Shown: positions 6,738 to 6,991 of the stretch, one piece after another
Numbering within the stretch: position 1 is the stretch's first letter
Layout of the letters: each line of letters opens with the position of its first letter
DNA from: Candidatus Rifleibacteriota bacterium
GTDB taxonomy: Bacteria; Riflebacteria; Ozemobacteria; Ozemobacterales; Ozemobacteraceae
DNA: 6,991 nucleotides
Direction: 5' to 3'
Assembly (NCBI GenBank): GCA_029564115.1
Contig: JAKQQP010000336.1
Span: forward strand, 1 to 6,991
The notes under the pieces: generated by a model
Database searches by the model: none
The model's input: the letters and a program-made list of their open reading frames with translations, nothing else
What the model was told of the DNA's origin: nothing
Translations under genes and position numbers: made by a program

Positions 6738-6991
6738 ATGACAAAACGACCAAGACGAAATCACGGCCCCGCCTTTAAGGCAAAAGTGGCATTAGAAGCC
6801 CTCAAGGGCGAGAAAACTCTTTCGGAGCTTGCTCAGCAATTTGAAGTTCACGCGAATCAGATCGTGCAGTGGAAAAAAGAGCTTCTAGAACGGGCAGACG
6901 AGCTGTTTGAAAAAGGAAAACGCAAAAACGATGGGCCAGATATCGTTGAATTACACGCAAAGATCGGCGAACTGACTATGGAGAACGATTT
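6738..6991 (+). CDS. IS3-family transposase OrfA (3'-partial)
   Basis: 84 complete codons before the right edge, starting MTKRPRRNHGPAFKAKVALE. This is the HTH_Tnp_1-type OrfA of IS3-family elements: a basic N-terminus, then 'FKAKVALEALKGEKTLSEL' (13-31), and a helix-turn-helix 'LSELAQQFEVHANQIVQWKK' (28-47) that binds the terminal inverted repeats. From about residue 68 a heptad-like 'IVELHAKIGELTMEND' begins the leucine zipper used for multimerisation. OrfA is normally ~90-110 residues and overlaps orfB (the DDE integrase), made as a fused OrfAB by -1 frameshifting; both the slippery site and orfB are past the edge. Nothing in the visible part is damaged, so the element could be active. The subgroup cannot be set from this much sequence. 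Confidence 0.9.
   Translation, partial: MTKRPRRNHGPAFKAKVALEALKGEKTLSELAQQFEVHANQIVQWKKELLERADELFEKGKRKNDGPDIVELHAKIGELTMEND

Larger units (their letters stand above)
6664..6991 (+). mobile_element. IS3-family insertion sequence, left part (runs off the right edge)
   Basis: The element starts at or just after 6664, the first base where HsdM similarity ends, and continues past the window. It carries an orfA of the IS3 kind beginning 74 bases inside this boundary, a usual leader length for the family. The exact left terminus is uncertain: family ends usually begin TG, and the first such dinucleotide is at 6675 (TGGGAAAATTGG), which would leave 6664-6674 unexplained. The matching right inverted repeat, the target duplication and orfB are outside the window. 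Insertion is in the same direction as the interrupted gene. Confidence 0.8.

Noticed and set aside
1..6991. CRISPR arrays, tRNA or rRNA genes, long direct repeats, riboswitches
   Set aside because: None seen on reading; the window is almost entirely coding and the only non-coding gaps are about 96 bases before hsdM and the short IS leader.

Overview
The window reads as part of a bacterial defence island, probably from a Gram-negative chromosome of middling GC (about half GC by eye). All genes lie on the + strand and are tightly packed, with Shine-Dalgarno sites. Nothing here allows a confident phylum call.

Bases 1-6471 hold a four-gene operon that I read as a Wadjet (JetABCD) anti-plasmid SMC system. 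In order it carries: jetA, a kleisin-like subunit entering from beyond the left edge so its N-terminus is missing (1-947); jetB, a DUF4194/MukE-like winged-helix subunit (947-1669); jetC, a 1150-residue SMC/MukB-like ATPase with Walker A, signature, Walker B and H-loop motifs all visible (1666-5118); and jetD, a Toprim-type nuclease subunit with intact acidic motifs (5128-6471). The first three genes are joined by start/stop overlaps and jetD follows after 9 bases with its own ribosome binding site. In known systems of this family JetABC form an ATP-driven loop-extruding complex that senses small closed-circular DNA and JetD cuts it. JetB and JetD family membership argues against Wadjet type III; type II is my tentative choice.

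Bases 6472-6567 are a short intergenic gap with a plausible sigma70-type promoter. It precedes a second defence gene: the first 32 codons of a type I restriction-modification methyltransferase (hsdM-like, from 6568). That gene is cut off at about base 6663 by an IS3-family insertion sequence, whose left end, promoter region and orfA (6738 to the right edge) fill the rest. The hsdM fragment is only 34 codons long including an IS-derived tail and would be missed by length-filtered gene calling.

Overall: an apparently intact Wadjet operon beside a type I R-M locus that has been disrupted by a transposon. The Wadjet system is a described family; the broken R-M gene and the exact Wadjet subtype are the points most worth a second look.
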